The notes under the pieces were generated by a model, which was not told the origin of the DNA, made no database searches, and saw nothing but the letters and a program-made list of their open reading frames with translations. Positions 53,274 to 61,484 of a DNA stretch of 64,000 nucleotides are shown in pieces (positions within the stretch are counted from its first letter, which is position 1; every line of letters starts with the position of its first letter). The DNA is from Paenibacillus sp. CC-CFT747. GTDB taxonomy: Bacteria; Bacillota; Bacilli; Paenibacillales; NBRC-103111. The stretch lies in assembly GCA_030323305.1 (NCBI GenBank), contig CP106741.1:5269501-5333500 (forward strand). The letters run 5' to 3'. The translations under genes and the position numbers were made by a program.

Positions 53274-54046
53274 TTACCTGGCGTAACGCTCGATAATTCC
53301 GGATAGGGTTCCGGCTACCGCGTGAGGACCGCCGGCGAGTTCTCCGGAAGACAGCCTCAGCCGGACGAAGGATTCATCCATGTCGAAGGCTTCGGCGAAG
53401 AGACTGGACAATCCCCTCGCTCTCCGGTCAATCTGCAGCAGGAGATCAATGCCGCCCTCATCCTGTCCCACAAACATGATTTCCACCTCGTCCAGCCGGC
53501 CGCGGAATCTTCCGGTTGAAGTGAATTCGAACTCCTGCAGGAAGGGAAGACCTCCGCCCAAATGAGCCGCATATTCACATTCCGCCTTGCGGAAACGGAA
53601 GCCTGCCTCTTCGACCCCATCCAGGACGGTTCGCATTTCGGCCGACGGATAGACCTCGATGCGGTCGTTATCACTCGGATCGACAGCCCCTTGAATCTCC
53701 AGCTCGGTCCGGATCCAGACGGGAGTGCGGCCCAGCGTCAGCGGAGTCCGAGCCGGCAGTCGGAACGAGAAAGGAATCTCTCTACTTTCCCCTGCTTGAA
53801 GAAGGAAAGGCGACGTTACGTGAATCCTCGCGATCTCTGCGCGCTGATGATATTTGTTGTCGTTGCTTTCCTTGATATATTCCGTCATGACAGAGAGCGC
53901 AATCGTTTCGATCTGCTGCTCGACGCTTCCTCCCTAAGCCGGATCTCTCCGCGAACCTCGTCTCCCGGCGTATAGTGGGTCTGTTCGAGCACCGTATCGA
54001 TTTCCGCCGACCCTATCCCGATTTTGGCCAAAAACTTATTGAACAA
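53274..54046 (-). CDS. spo0M: Spo0M-like sporulation control protein (one frameshift)
   Basis: Reconstructed as 257 residues, the usual Spo0M length. The N-terminus FLAKIGIGSAEIDTVLEQ, then YTPGDEVRGEIRL and GGSVEQQIETIALSVM, follows the family closely. Spo0M is a cytoplasmic arrestin-like protein that affects the start of sporulation. The break at the C run 53932-53934 is repaired by one base. The start is TTG 54046 behind GGAGGG. It is followed directly by an exporter remnant and a terminator. Confidence 0.88.
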
Positions 54047-54115
54047 GCTTCATCCCTCCACTGTCTTCCTAAGATTCACCCGGTAATACGGGGTATGGGA
54101 GAAAGGGATTCATTT

Positions 54116-54859
54116 TCAGGTCCAAAATTGGCCGGTTCGGATCGCATGGTCCCGCCAAATCTCCAGTTCGTTCGTGGTAACCAGGACATCCGGGTATGGG
54201 GTAACCTTCGCTATCTGTTCGGCATTATCTGCGGGCCAGGTGATTAGCTGCAGCCCATGCTTCGAGCACTGCTCGACGGCATCCTCATTCAAATACTTAA
54301 GTGGAACGGCCAAATAAGAGGCTCCCATCTGCTGAAGCGGGCGGTAAAGAAAGGGACTGTTCCCTCCAAGTATCATGCCTACCTCCACCTCGGGGCATAG
54401 CTGCTTCACTTTGACAACCGAGTACTGGTCGAAGGAAATGATATACACCTGATCCGTCATCCTCAGGCGGCGAACCCGTTCGACGACCTTCTCTTCGAGT
54501 CCGGCATAATAATCTCCTCCCTGCTTAAGCTCAATGCTCACAATCAACTTGCCCCGGCACAGCTCCAGCGTTTCCTCCAGCGTAGGGACCTCTTCCGCCC
54601 CACCGACACGTAAGCGCTTAATCTCAGCGAGCGTCATGTCGCGAACGGTGCCTGGCTCCCCGCATACGCGGTCAACGGTCCAATCGTGCATGACGATGAC
54701 TTCCCCGTCCTTGGATAACTGAACATCCAGCTCGAGGTGGGAGAAGTTCAAGTCGATGGCCCATTGAAAAGACTTCAGCGTGTTTTCGGGCGCTTTGCCG
54801 GGATATCCCCGGTGGGCGATTCCCCTGATTTTTGGTTTCCTTCCGTCACAGCTAACCAT
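54116..54859 (-). CDS. Glycerophosphodiester phosphodiesterase
   Basis: Cytoplasmic GDPD-family enzyme of about 247 residues with an intact frame, hydrolysing glycerophosphodiesters to glycerol 3-phosphate. Active-site motifs: IAHRGYPGKAPENT (His/Arg and Glu), ELDVQLSKDGEVIVMHD (Glu, Asp, His) and IVSIELKQG. The start is uncertain. ATG 54859 gives an N-terminus about ten residues before the core, as in relatives. An ATG at 54871 and a TTG at 54934 are in frame too, none with a good ribosome-binding site. It is divergent from the DUF3298 gene. Confidence 0.87.
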   Translation of the reverse strand: MVSCDGRKPKIRGIAHRGYPGKAPENTLKSFQWAIDLNFSHLELDVQLSKDGEVIVMHDWTVDRVCGEPGTVRDMTLAEIKRLRVGGAEEVPTLEETLELCRGKLIVSIELKQGGDYYAGLEEKVVERVRRLRMTDQVYIISFDQYSVVKVKQLCPEVEVGMILGGNSPFLYRPLQQMGASYLAVPLKYLNEDAVEQCSKHGLQLITWPADNAEQIAKVTPYPDVLVTTNELEIWRDHAIRTGQFWT

Positions 54860-55041
54860 CCTTTGCCACATAGTTTGAGAAAATCTTTGGATTTCCGGGT
54901 GCCCCCCAGGAGGAATCGAAAATAAGCCCTGCAAAGGCCTGCTTCCCTTTTGAAGGTGCCGGGAACCAGTTTATGGAATTAAGTATACACCATCTGCCCA
55001 GGCTTGGAATAAGCTTTTAAAAACGTTACAGGAGGGCGGGC

Positions 55042-55650
55042 ATGAGCCTTATTCTATATCCCGTGAAGGTCATTTCGCACCGGTTGACCGGCCGAAAGCT
55101 GAATGTGGTTTATCCTGTCGTAGAGAACCTTTCTCATCCCGAGGTCCAGAGGAAGATCAACGAAGCCATCCTAACAGAGGTCCGGGCCATGCTCCGGGCA
55201 CAGGATTATCCGGCCAATCCCGACACGGAAGTCACCGGCTACTACGAGATCAAAACGAATGAGCGGGGAGTGCTCAGCCTCTCTTTGTTTTCCTATGCCT
55301 ACTCGGGAGGGGCTCACGGGATTACCCTTCAGAAGTCTCTTACGTTTGTTATTCAGACGGGAGAGAAGTACAGCCTTAAGGATTTGTTCAAGCCCGAAAC
55401 CGATTACATCCGGATTGTTAACCGCCAAATAGAAGAGCAAATCATGGCGCGTCAAGTTCCGCTGCTCGAGGAGTTCAAAACCATCCGGCCCGACCAGGAT
55501 TTCTATATCGCGGATAAAGCTCTGGTGGTCTACTTCCAGCTGTATGAATTAACCGCTTATGTCTATGGCTTTACTTACTTTCCCCTCTCTGTCTATTCGC
55601 TCCAGCCTTATATCCGGGAAGACGGCCCTCTCGGGACGATGATTTATTAA
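55042..55650 (+). CDS. DUF4163/DUF3298 domain protein
   Basis: Protein of 202 residues with an intact frame. The N-terminal part (LNVVYPVVENLSHPEVQRKI) fits DUF4163. The C-terminal part (TGEKYSLKDLFKPETDYI) fits DUF3298, the pair found in RsiV and PdaC-like proteins. Here there is no membrane anchor or deacetylase domain, so it is a free-standing version. ATG 55042 follows AGGAGGG. The neighbour downstream is a small basic protein. The function is unknown. Confidence 0.85.
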   Translation: MSLILYPVKVISHRLTGRKLNVVYPVVENLSHPEVQRKINEAILTEVRAMLRAQDYPANPDTEVTGYYEIKTNERGVLSLSLFSYAYSGGAHGITLQKSLTFVIQTGEKYSLKDLFKPETDYIRIVNRQIEEQIMARQVPLLEEFKTIRPDQDFYIADKALVVYFQLYELTAYVYGFTYFPLSVYSLQPYIREDGPLGTMIY

Positions 55651-55714
55651 GCCGGTTGAAACCAAGCCGCCTTCTGTACGTAGGGTAAGGTATCCTGTTA
55701 CAGGAGGTGGAATT

Positions 55715-55896
55715 GTGATCAAACACCTGCTTTCCAAGCTGCTTCATTCGGTTCTCGGATCCAAAGACAAGCATCGCGGGTATGGCTACAAGCGCAGCTC
55801 GTCCTCCGCTTACCGCCGCCCCCGGGTTCCTCCTACAAACACAACAACTACGGCAAACCCTACTACAAAAACAAATACGGCAGCCACTCGAGCTAA
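55715..55896 (+). CDS. Small basic Tyr/Ser-rich protein (one frameshift)
   Basis: Reconstructed as 60 residues with no family I recognise. A helical N-terminus (MIKHLLSKLLHSVLGSKDKH) is followed by a tail rich in Tyr, Ser, Lys and Asn (YKHNNYGKPYYKNKYGSHSS). The break at the C run 55819-55823 is repaired by one base, which turns an odd Thr/Ala-rich tail into this regular one and shifts the stop to 55896. GTG 55715 lies behind AGGAGGT. It overlaps the end of the kinase gene tail-to-tail by four bases. Confidence 0.6.
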
Positions 55897-56690
55897 CGCT
55901 CCAGCAGCCGCCTGATTTCGCGGGAGGCTTCCCGCGCGTTTGCATAAGGCTTGTCCACCTGCAGCAGCCGGCGGATAAGCCTTTTTGTTCCGTCCGATAC
56001 GGGCAGCTCCTCCTGCCATCCCTTTGAGGCTTGCTCCTTTCCCGGCTCGTCCTCCACCATCGAGTAGAGCAGGAAGAGGAGAAAATGGCCCGCCGCGTAC
56101 AAATCACTCGACACCGCGGGGGTTCGTCTCATGCGGGTCTCCTCGTCGGGAAAAGGCCCGGCATCGCGGTCTCCTAATGGCCGGGCCAGTCCGAAATCCA
56201 GGAGATTCAGACCCTTATGGTTCAAGATGACATTCGGAATGCGGATATCGAGGTGCACGATTCCCCGGCTGTGGATGTATTCCATCATCTCAAGCAACTC
56301 GGCCAAGATCCCTAGACTCTCCTCCTCCGAATACCGCCGCCTCCCCGCGAACAAAGCCTCTTCCACGTTCAGCCCGATGACATAGTCGGTAATCAAACAG
56401 CGTTTCCCGTCAGCGGTGAAGAGCTCGCGGAAGCCGGGAATGCGCGGATGATCCAGCTGCCGCAGGATAGCCGCCTCCCGTTCCAGCAGTTGAATCCCCA
56501 GCTCCGCCTTGCTCGGCTTGTTATGCTTGAGGGCGGCTAACCGGCCCGTTCCCATCTCCCGGCACAGATAAGTCAGTCCATAGCTCCCGCCGCCCACGAA
56601 TTTAACAAGGCGATAACCGTTCAGAACGGTTCCCGGCCGGCAGGGATAATCGATCCAATTCTCGTATACGTTTCTTAAGTAGGAAAGCAT
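55893..56690 (-). CDS. Small eukaryotic-type Ser/Thr protein kinase
   Basis: Cytoplasmic kinase of 265 residues without a membrane anchor or PASTA domains; intact frame. The glycine loop is VGGGSYG, the ATP lysine is in AALKHNKPS, the catalytic loop is HLDIRIPNVIL (HxD with Leu in place of the usual Arg) and the metal site is LLDFGLARP. The activation segment is short and lacks a clear APE. ATG 56690 follows AAGGAG; the longer frame upstream has no such site. It is convergent with the small basic protein gene. The target is unknown. Confidence 0.87.
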   Translation of the reverse strand: MLSYLRNVYENWIDYPCRPGTVLNGYRLVKFVGGGSYGLTYLCREMGTGRLAALKHNKPSKAELGIQLLEREAAILRQLDHPRIPGFRELFTADGKRCLITDYVIGLNVEEALFAGRRRYSEEESLGILAELLEMMEYIHSRGIVHLDIRIPNVILNHKGLNLLDFGLARPLGDRDAGPFPDEETRMRRTPAVSSDLYAAGHFLLFLLYSMVEDEPGKEQASKGWQEELPVSDGTKRLIRRLLQVDKPYANAREASREIRRLLER

Positions 56691-56876
56691 TCTGACCTTC
56701 TCCTTAAAGGGTCCGCATTCGGACTGGGATGGAAGCTGTATTTCCAATAGGGAACCTGGAATTTCCGACGGTTCCTTAATAGGATAAGCAACCGCCGGCT
56801 AACCCGCAACCTCCTTGCCAGCCGGATAGGTGATGACTGGGTACTCCGACCCCCTTCTCCCCCCACACACAAAAAT

Positions 56877-56899
56877 AAAACCGCGAAAGTCGCGGTTTT
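56877..56899 (-). terminator. Rho-independent terminator after the methyltransferase
   Basis: Stem AAAACCGCGA/TCGCGGTTTT with a three-base loop, followed on the minus strand by TATTTTTG. It lies 15 bases past the methyltransferase stop. Confidence 0.85.
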
Positions 56900-56913
56900 G
56901 ATTCCCAATCGGA

Positions 56914-57648
56914 CTATTCTTCGCCGCCTTTGAAAGCCCTCATGATGCCGTATTCCAAATGCTCACGGTTCTCTGAGATCAGCTGGGACGAACGAATCCC
57001 GCATTCCAGAAGACTGAAATCCAGGATAACCCCTTCATCCATCCATTGGTACTGGTCGGGCTGATCATGCTGCTTCTCAAGCTTTTCATCCGTAATCTCC
57101 TGCACCTCGAGCATTTCTATTCTTTCGAAGCCGGAAGCCGTCATCAAATCCGTCCACTGCGGTTGGGTAAGAATTTGAGGCATCCCGAAAAATTCTTGAA
57201 TATCTTTCAAAATTTCGGTTGTGGCGGATGGCTTAACGAACATTTCGCGATTATAGAGAACCCCGCCGGGCTTCAGTACCCGATAATACTCCGCCACCGA
57301 TACCGGGGCTTGGGTAAAATTGGTGACCGATTCCACCAGCAGCGCATCGAACGACTGATCGTCAAAAGGCAGCGCATGGGCATCCGCCTGCCGGAATTCA
57401 ACCGTAACCCCCAGCTGTTCGGCTCTCCGCTTGGCTTTGACCACCATTTGAGGATGAAGGTCGACGGCCGTTACCCGGTAGCCTTGTTCCGCCAAATAAC
57501 AAGCCGTTCTTCCCGTCCCGCATCCCACCTCCAGAATAGAGGAGTCTGCGGCCAGCGGAAATTTAGTAAACTGCTCCACGGATTCGGAGAAGCCTCCGGG
57601 ATGAGCGCTTCCGAGTCCCAGCCGGGAGAGCATTTCCAAGTATTCCAT
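56914..57648 (-). CDS. Class I SAM-dependent methyltransferase
   Basis: Cytoplasmic enzyme of 244 residues with an intact frame. The SAM-binding motif I is ILEVGCGTGRTACYLAEQGY, motif II is VTAVDLHPQMV, and post-I acidic residues lie in RQADAHALPFDDQSFDALLV, all typical of Methyltransf_11 proteins. The substrate is not evident. ATG 57648 was preferred over the TTG directly before it. It is monocistronic with its own terminator, next to the tandem YjcZ-like genes but probably unrelated to them. Confidence 0.88.
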   Translation of the reverse strand: MEYLEMLSRLGLGSAHPGGFSESVEQFTKFPLAADSSILEVGCGTGRTACYLAEQGYRVTAVDLHPQMVVKAKRRAEQLGVTVEFRQADAHALPFDDQSFDALLVESVTNFTQAPVSVAEYYRVLKPGGVLYNREMFVKPSATTEILKDIQEFFGMPQILTQPQWTDLMTASGFERIEMLEVQEITDEKLEKQHDQPDQYQWMDEGVILDFSLLECGIRSSQLISENREHLEYGIMRAFKGGEE

Positions 57649-57749
57649 CAAGATCCCGCCTTCGCAATAGGGTTACCTCAGCTTATGTACCTTCCCTTAA
57701 AGAAGTGCATGGGAGGAGAACTTGGGTTCTATCCGCCTAATAAGGGGAA

Positions 57750-57772
57750 AGGCCCCCGACGGATCAGGAGGC
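57750..57772 (-). terminator. Terminator of YjcZ-like copy 1
   Basis: Minus-strand GCCTCC and GGGGGCC arms (with G-U pairs) followed by TTTCCCC. It ends the first tandem copy. Confidence 0.5.
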
Positions 57773-57789
57773 ACTTTCCCTGGGCAGGA

Positions 57790-57888
57790 TTAGATCAAGA
57801 AACCAGCAGACAGGACGATCACGAGGAGAATATAAAGAACCAAAATTACCCCGGTAGAAGTGAAGCCATATCCGCCAACACCACTCAC
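57790..57888 (-). CDS. YjcZ-like sporulation mini-protein, copy 1
   Basis: 32 residues: MSGVGGYGFTSTGVILVLYI followed by LLVIVLSAGFLI. It has a glycine-rich head and one membrane helix, as in the YjcZ family found in spores and coats of Bacillus and Paenibacillus. GTG 57888 was chosen over the ATG at 57909 because GAAGGTGGTGA sits at proper distance before the GTG in all three copies and nothing suitable precedes the ATG. A CATAGCTTA box lies at 57919-57927. Confidence 0.75.
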   Translation of the reverse strand: MSGVGGYGFTSTGVILVLYILLVIVLSAGFLI

Positions 57889-57918
57889 AGTAATCACCAC
57901 CTTCTGCATAGGTTGCTA

Positions 57919-57927
57919 TAAGCTATG
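57919..57927 (-). promoter_or_regulatory. Sporulation-sigma-like -10 box of YjcZ-like copy 1
   Basis: CATAGCTTA matches the CATAnnnTA -10 pattern of sigma-K. The same box sits 31 bases before the start codon in copies 2 (58202-58210) and 3 (58459-58467). The -35 element could not be assigned. Confidence 0.4.
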
Positions 57928-58029
57928 CGCCGGATATTCGGATTGATTGGATAAATGTCCTGATAACAAATTTCCTTATGGAGGGGCATCGGAGGAGTAC
58001 TTGGGTCCTACCCACAATAAAAGGGGAAA

Positions 58030-58052
58030 GGCCTCCCGACGGATCAGGAGGC
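58030..58052 (-). terminator. Terminator of YjcZ-like copy 2
   Basis: Minus-strand GCCTCC TGATCCGTC GGGAGGC followed by CTTTCCCCTTTT. It ends the second tandem copy. Confidence 0.65.
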
Positions 58053-58072
58053 ACTTCTTTCCCTACGCAGGA

Positions 58073-58171
58073 TTAGATCAAGAAACCAGCAGACAGGACG
58101 ATCACGAGCAGGATATAAAGAACCAGAACGATCCCAATCGAAGTGAAGCCAAACCCTCTTAAGCAGCTCAC
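58073..58171 (-). CDS. YjcZ-like sporulation mini-protein, copy 2
   Basis: 32 residues: MSCLRGFGFTSIGIVLVLYI followed by LLVIVLSAGFLI. The membrane helix is identical to the third copy, and the head differs in residues 4-5. The start is GTG 58171 behind GAAGGTGGTGA, with a CATAGTTTA box 31 bases upstream. It is probably a small integral membrane or spore-coat peptide. Confidence 0.75.
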   Translation of the reverse strand: MSCLRGFGFTSIGIVLVLYILLVIVLSAGFLI

Positions 58172-58287
58172 AGCAATCACCACCTTCTGCATAGGTTACT
58201 ATAAACTATGCACCGGGTTTTCGGATTGTTTGGATGAATGTCCCGGTTGCAAATTTTCCTTAAGGGAAGTGCATAAAAATGAAAAAG

Positions 58288-58309
58288 GCCTCCCGACGCA
58301 GCAGGAGGC
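58288..58309 (-). terminator. Terminator of YjcZ-like copy 3
   Basis: Minus-strand GCCTCCTGCTGCGTCGGGAG stem followed by CCTTTTTC, the strongest of the three unit terminators. Confidence 0.7.
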
Positions 58310-58329
58310 ACTTCTTTCCCTAGGCAGGA

Positions 58330-58428
58330 TTAGATCAAGAAGCCAGCAGACAGGACGATCACGAGCAGGATATAAAGAACCAGAACGATCCCAATCGAAG
58401 TGAAGCCAAACCCTCTAGCACAACTCAC
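58330..58428 (-). CDS. YjcZ-like sporulation mini-protein, copy 3
   Basis: 32 residues: MSCARGFGFTSIGIVLVLYI followed by LLVIVLSAGFLI. It differs from copy 2 by one residue. GTG 58428 follows the same ribosome site, and a CATAGCTTA box lies at 58459-58467. It is the first transcribed unit of the array, reading away from the nucleotidyltransferase gene. Confidence 0.75.
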   Translation of the reverse strand: MSCARGFGFTSIGIVLVLYILLVIVLSAGFLI

Positions 58429-58530
58429 AGTAATCACCACCTTCTGCATAACTTACTATAAGCTATGTACCGGGTGTTCGGTTTGATTGGATAAATGCCC
58501 CAGTAACAAATGCCCAAAGGAGGAGGAAGC

Positions 58531-59229
58531 ATGAGACTGACAGGGCTGGAAGCGGCGGAGCGCTTTGTGTTCCGCCATCATCCACATTGTACGCTTGCGG
58601 TTCTGGGTGGCAGCGGAGGCCGGCGGCAGGACACCGCCGGATCGGACCTCGATTTGGTTATCGTGGATGACGAGGCACCATGGGCTTACCGCAAAACGCT
58701 TCGGGAGGAGGACTGGCTGGTGGAGCAGTTCGTCCTTACCTCGGACAGCTTCAGGGATCTATTCGATGCGGGGGTTCACGCGGCCAACCCTACCCTTCAA
58801 AGAATGCTGACGGAAGGGGTACTTCTCCGGTGCGAGGAAGCGGCCGAGAGAATTCTGAAGGAAGCCCAAGACGACCTCGCGGCCGGCCCCATGCCCTGGT
58901 CGTCAGGTGAGAGGGATGCGCAGAGGTACTGGATTACCGATTTATGGGAGGATGTAAAGGATGCCTCCTGCTCCGTAGAGCAGTGCTTTGCGCTGCACCG
59001 GCTGACCATCGTTTTGTCGGAATTCCATCTACGGGTCAATAAGCAGTGGATCGCAGAGGGAAAGCATCTTTACCGGGAACTGAAAGCCTTTGACGGCAGA
59101 ATGGCTTCAGCCCTGGAGCAGGCGCTTCAAACCTTTTACGGCCAGGGAGATTTAGGTGCTTATGAGGAAGTGGTTGCTGCAACGCTCGCCCCTTATGGCG
59201 GCCTGCTTCGGGAAGGCTACGAGGAATAA
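58531..59229 (+). CDS. Nucleotidyltransferase-domain protein
   Basis: Protein of 232 residues with an intact frame. The polymerase-beta-type nucleotidyltransferase signature is LGGSGGRRQDTAGSDLDLVI (GS, then D-x-D), as in kanamycin-type and MNT-like enzymes. A helical C-terminal half (FALHRLTIVLSEFHLRVNKQ) follows. Its substrate is unknown; resistance is only one possibility. ATG 58531 follows GGAGGAGG; the frame upstream to 58510 lacks a site. It is monocistronic with a strong terminator. Confidence 0.85.
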   Translation: MRLTGLEAAERFVFRHHPHCTLAVLGGSGGRRQDTAGSDLDLVIVDDEAPWAYRKTLREEDWLVEQFVLTSDSFRDLFDAGVHAANPTLQRMLTEGVLLRCEEAAERILKEAQDDLAAGPMPWSSGERDAQRYWITDLWEDVKDASCSVEQCFALHRLTIVLSEFHLRVNKQWIAEGKHLYRELKAFDGRMASALEQALQTFYGQGDLGAYEEVVAATLAPYGGLLREGYEE

Positions 59230-59288
59230 GGTTTCCCCGTCACCAGGTTAAGAACCGTCTCAACCAGCAGCAGGTAAGACAGTCATTC

Positions 59289-59327
59289 AAAAGCCCGGCA
59301 GGCTTAAGGCAAGCCTGCCGGGCTTTT
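59289..59327. terminator. Strong rho-independent terminator
   Basis: Seventeen-base perfect arms (AAAAGCCCGGCAGGCTT and its complement) around a five-base loop, with GCTTTT on the plus strand and AAAAGC mirrored on the minus. It ends the nucleotidyltransferase and may also serve the convergent dehydrogenase. Confidence 0.88.
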
Positions 59328-59379
59328 GGGTTAAGGAGAAGGAACGGCGGTTCGGAGGACTGGACTCCTCTTACCGTGC

Positions 59380-60422
59380 TTATACCGAAAGGCTTGGTGC
59401 GGCAATCGGGACAGGCGTTCCCTTCTCGAAGGCAGACTGCCTTTCGGCTTCCGCAATAAACAGTGCGGTTAACGTATCTTCGGGATTCGCGACATCGACC
59501 GGGGTGTTGTTCCGAATGGCATTGGCGAAATACCTTATTTCGCGGTAATAGCCCGCATCCTTCGAAAGCTCGGGCCCAAAGCCCCGGCCGTCCTTCGGAT
59601 GATCCTTAAGCACCCGCTTCTCGAAGAGCAGGGTCCCTCCCTCGAAGGTGACCCGGTACGCCATCTCGAAGCCGACATCCCCTTCGATGGATCGGTCCAT
59701 ATGGGCCGTGACCACCTTCCGGTCCTCGTACAGGTATTGGGCCGACAGGACATCGAGTGTGCTTTCGGGCAGGACGTCTCCGCCAATCGTCGATACCGCG
59801 AGAGGGCGTCCGAACAGCCAATGGATGATGTCGATGTCGTGAATATGAAAATCCAGCAGGCCTCCCCGCTCGTCTCCGCCCGGATCATCCAATTCTCGTA
59901 GGTCCAGATGGGCGGACTGCAGAGCCGGTAAAAGGACGCGGAACGAACCTTGCCGTACCGTCCGCTTGCCACCGTTTCCTTTAAATACTCGTATTCCGGC
60001 CAGAACCGGAGGCAGTGAGCGATCATCAGCTTCCGTCCCGTTTCCTTCGAAACCCGAATCATCTCCGCGCCATCCGCGCTGTTTAAGGCCATGGGCTTCT
60101 CGCACAGGACATGAAGGCCTTTCCTAAGGGCTTTTAGGGTGACCTCCTTGTGCAGGTAAGTAGGAAGAACGATGTCGACGAAATCCAACTCCTCCTCTTC
60201 CAGCATCCTGTCGATATCGGTGTACAGCCGATACCGGCTATAATCGATGTCCGCACTCGGCACTTGAATATTTCCCTCCGTATAGATCCCTTGAAACTTT
60301 CGGGAGTCAATGTCGCAGATGGAGGTCAGGCGGACGGGAAAGCCTTCTTCCTCCAGGCGGATATAGTTCTTCAGGTGTGTCCTCCCCATAAACCCGATTC
60401 CCATTAGTCCGGCTTTCAGCAT
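59380..60422 (-). CDS. Gfo/Idh/MocA-family oxidoreductase (one frameshift)
   Basis: NAD(P)-dependent sugar dehydrogenase of 347 residues after repair. The Rossmann start is LKAGLMGIGFMGRTHLKNYI, the family motif is VLCEKPMAL, and the catalytic histidine region is LLDFHIHDIDIIHWLFG. The break at the C run 59866-59869 is repaired by one base. ATG 60422 has GGAGGAG about 12 bases before it. It probably acts on sugars or inositols released from plant glycans. A good promoter precedes it at 60491-60519. Confidence 0.9.
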
Positions 60423-60490
60423 GATCGTTTCCGTCTCCTCCTTCGCTTATTTCTTTGCACTTTTCTTTATATTTTTGTACGAATTTTGTT

Positions 60491-60519
60491 ATTACACCCA
60501 TTCTTTGGAGGATTTTCAA
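60491..60519 (-). promoter_or_regulatory. Promoter of the Gfo/Idh/MocA gene
   Basis: The minus strand reads TTGAAA, 17 bases, TGTAAT: each hexamer matches consensus at five of six positions with ideal spacing. It lies in the divergent region shared with the AraC gene on the plus strand, which may use the same space for control. Confidence 0.55.
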
Positions 60520-60578
60520 CCCTTTTGGAGAACTAGGTAGGGGATGGGTTCTTAACAAAAAAAGGGGGGAATTATAAC

Positions 60579-61481
60579 TTGAAATTGATGCGTTATGAGA
60601 TCCAGAATGTCATTTCCATCAACAAGCTGATTACATGCTACTATTTCGAATTGGCCAAAAATTACCGGTATGCCGGAGAGAAGCATGACTTTTGGGAGCT
60701 CTATTATGTGGATAAGGGCGAAATGTCCATCGAGACGGATTTCGGCCATTTCAACCTGAAGCAGGGCGATCTGCTGTTTCATGAGCCGAATGAGTTTCAC
60801 AGCCCCCGCAGCAACGGTGTCGTGGCTTGCAACGTCTTCATCGTCACCTTCGAATGCGATTCTTCGCCCATGTCCTTTTTCCTTAAGCAGAAGCTGTTTC
60901 ACCTGGGGGATTACGAGCGGTCCCTGCTGTCCCAGATGATGAAGGAAGGGTTTAACGCCTTCGGGGTTAATCCGTTTCATACGGGACGGATCCTCAGCGC
61001 ACGAGAGAACGCTCCCTTCGGCAGCGAGCAGATGTTCCGCATAAATCTTGAGACCTTGCTCATCCGCCTAATCCGCAACAGCACCTCTCCTCAGCCTGTC
61101 TACAAGCTTTCTTCCGCCGCAAGGGAGAAGCAGGAGATGGACACTACAGATAAAATCCTCGCCTATATGGAAGAGAACATCGGCCAGAACCTTACGCTCG
61201 ACCATCTGTGCGAAGTCTTTACCATCGGAAGAACCCAATTGAGCATTCTGTTCAAGAAAAGAGTCGGACGTGGAGTCATGGAGCACTCCAACGACCTCAA
61301 AATCCAAAAGGCCAAGGTTCTGATCCGTGAGGAAGATTACAACTTGACCGAAATCTCCGAGCTTCTCGGCTACAGCAGCGTGCATTACTTCTCCCGCCAC
61401 TTCAAGAAAGCGACCGGAATGACGCCCTCCGAGTATGCCAAATCCTTAAGGGCCGGCTTCAGCCGTTACCGGCCCCACTGA
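60579..61481 (+). CDS. AraC-family transcriptional regulator
   Basis: Regulator of 300 residues with an intact frame. The N-terminal cupin part (KHDFWELYYVDKGEMSIE) should bind a sugar-like ligand. The C-terminal AraC domain includes IGRTQLSILFKKRVG and EISELLGYSSVHYFSRHFKK. The start is TTG 60579 behind GGGGGG with nine bases between; ATG 60588 is too far from it. It is divergent from one dehydrogenase gene and convergent with another. It is a good candidate to control the dehydrogenase and importer genes on both sides. Confidence 0.9.
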   Translation: MKLMRYEIQNVISINKLITCYYFELAKNYRYAGEKHDFWELYYVDKGEMSIETDFGHFNLKQGDLLFHEPNEFHSPRSNGVVACNVFIVTFECDSSPMSFFLKQKLFHLGDYERSLLSQMMKEGFNAFGVNPFHTGRILSARENAPFGSEQMFRINLETLLIRLIRNSTSPQPVYKLSSAAREKQEMDTTDKILAYMEENIGQNLTLDHLCEVFTIGRTQLSILFKKRVGRGVMEHSNDLKIQKAKVLIREEDYNLTEISELLGYSSVHYFSRHFKKATGMTPSEYAKSLRAGFSRYRPH

Positions 61482-61484
61482 TGG

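Larger units (their letters stand above)
57690..58509. repeat. Three tandem copies of a YjcZ-like gene unit (about 260-290 bp each)
   Basis: Each unit holds, on the minus strand, a CATAGnTTA box, a GAAGGTGGTGA ribosome site, a 32-codon gene and a GCCTCC..GGGAGGC terminator. Units start near 57690, 57966 and 58256. The second and third are almost identical over the gene, while the first has drifted, which implies at least two duplications. Confidence 0.8.

Noticed and set aside
57046-58403. Plus-strand frames across the methyltransferase and YjcZ-like repeats
   Set aside because: They cross a methyltransferase with clear motifs and three well-formed minus-strand mini-genes, and they repeat only because the DNA repeats.
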